Source of the DNA: JBJEFI01 sp051873875
GTDB lineage: Bacteria; Bacillota; Bacilli; Bacillales; Bacillaceae_G
DNA: 21,839 nt
Reading direction: 5' to 3'
NCBI GenBank assembly: GCA_051873875.1
Contig: JBJEFI010000007.1
Span: forward strand, 1 to 21,839
Shown here: positions 21,741 to 21,839 of the stretch, piece after piece
Position numbering within the stretch: position 1 is the stretch's first letter
Layout of the letters: each line of letters starts with the position of its first letter
Translations under genes and position numbers: made by a program
The notes under the pieces: model-generated
Seen by the model: only the letters and a program-made list of their open reading frames with translations
The model's database searches: none
Told to the model about the DNA's origin: nothing

Positions 21741-21839
21741 CGTTAGTTCCTCCCTTAATTTGATTTTTCCCTCATTCAATTTCGATATAATCCGTCAACT
21801 TTTCTCCTTATACCATCGCCTCTCTTATTTAGAGCATTA

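Overview
The window looks like ordinary vegetative chromosome from a low-GC Gram-positive bacterium of the genus Bacillus (broad sense). The gene order, a tRNA/rRNA cluster followed by sprT, cmpA, tex, ndoA-ndoAI, alr, a LolA-like lipoprotein gene, acpS, uvsE, cshA, murF and ddl, is that of the B. subtilis / B. cereus lineages read backwards. A UvsE gene next to acpS, no sigB module between ndoA and tex, and a possible bcr-type repeat lean towards the B. cereus side. That assignment rests on recalled synteny and was not searched.

Layout. Positions 1-970 hold ten tRNA genes on the minus strand (transcribed Asn-Ser-Glu-Val-Asp-Gln-Leu-Arg-Pro-Gly), driven by two tandem sigma-A-type promoters. 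Their transcript runs off the left edge into what looks like a 16S rRNA leader. Positions 1124-13270 are a housekeeping block, almost all minus strand. It contains a SprT-like metalloprotein gene, the tiny plus-strand sporulation gene cmpA, the RNA-binding protein Tex, the EndoA/EndoAI toxin-antitoxin pair, alanine racemase, a lipoprotein, holo-ACP synthase, UV damage endonuclease, the RNA helicase CshA, MurF and Ddl. Alr, Ddl and MurF together make D-Ala-D-Ala and attach it to the peptidoglycan precursor. Intrinsic terminators divide the block into transcription units.

Positions 13500-15063 are a self-contained plus-strand unit: a YtrA-type GntR repressor with a palindromic operator over its own -10 box, translationally coupled to a DUF1648-type membrane protein. 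From about 15200 to the right edge the content is accessory. It includes an orphan ACT-domain protein, an MmcQ/YjbR protein coupled to a helix-hairpin-helix protein, a decayed nitroreductase remnant, two GNAT acetyltransferases, a methyltransferase, a small membrane protein followed by a 58-codon CxxC protein, an isochorismatase-family hydrolase, an AmiS/UreI-type channel gene broken by one frameshift, and two small membrane proteins with TTG starts.

I found no CRISPR array, prophage, transposase or convincing new multi-gene system. The most interesting signals are non-coding or small: the roughly 330-nt structured cshA leader with an internal terminator-like hairpin, a 158-bp nested palindrome at 17779-17936, a probable roughly 150-bp dispersed repeat between murF and cshA, the UreI frameshift, and the 58-codon CxxC gene.
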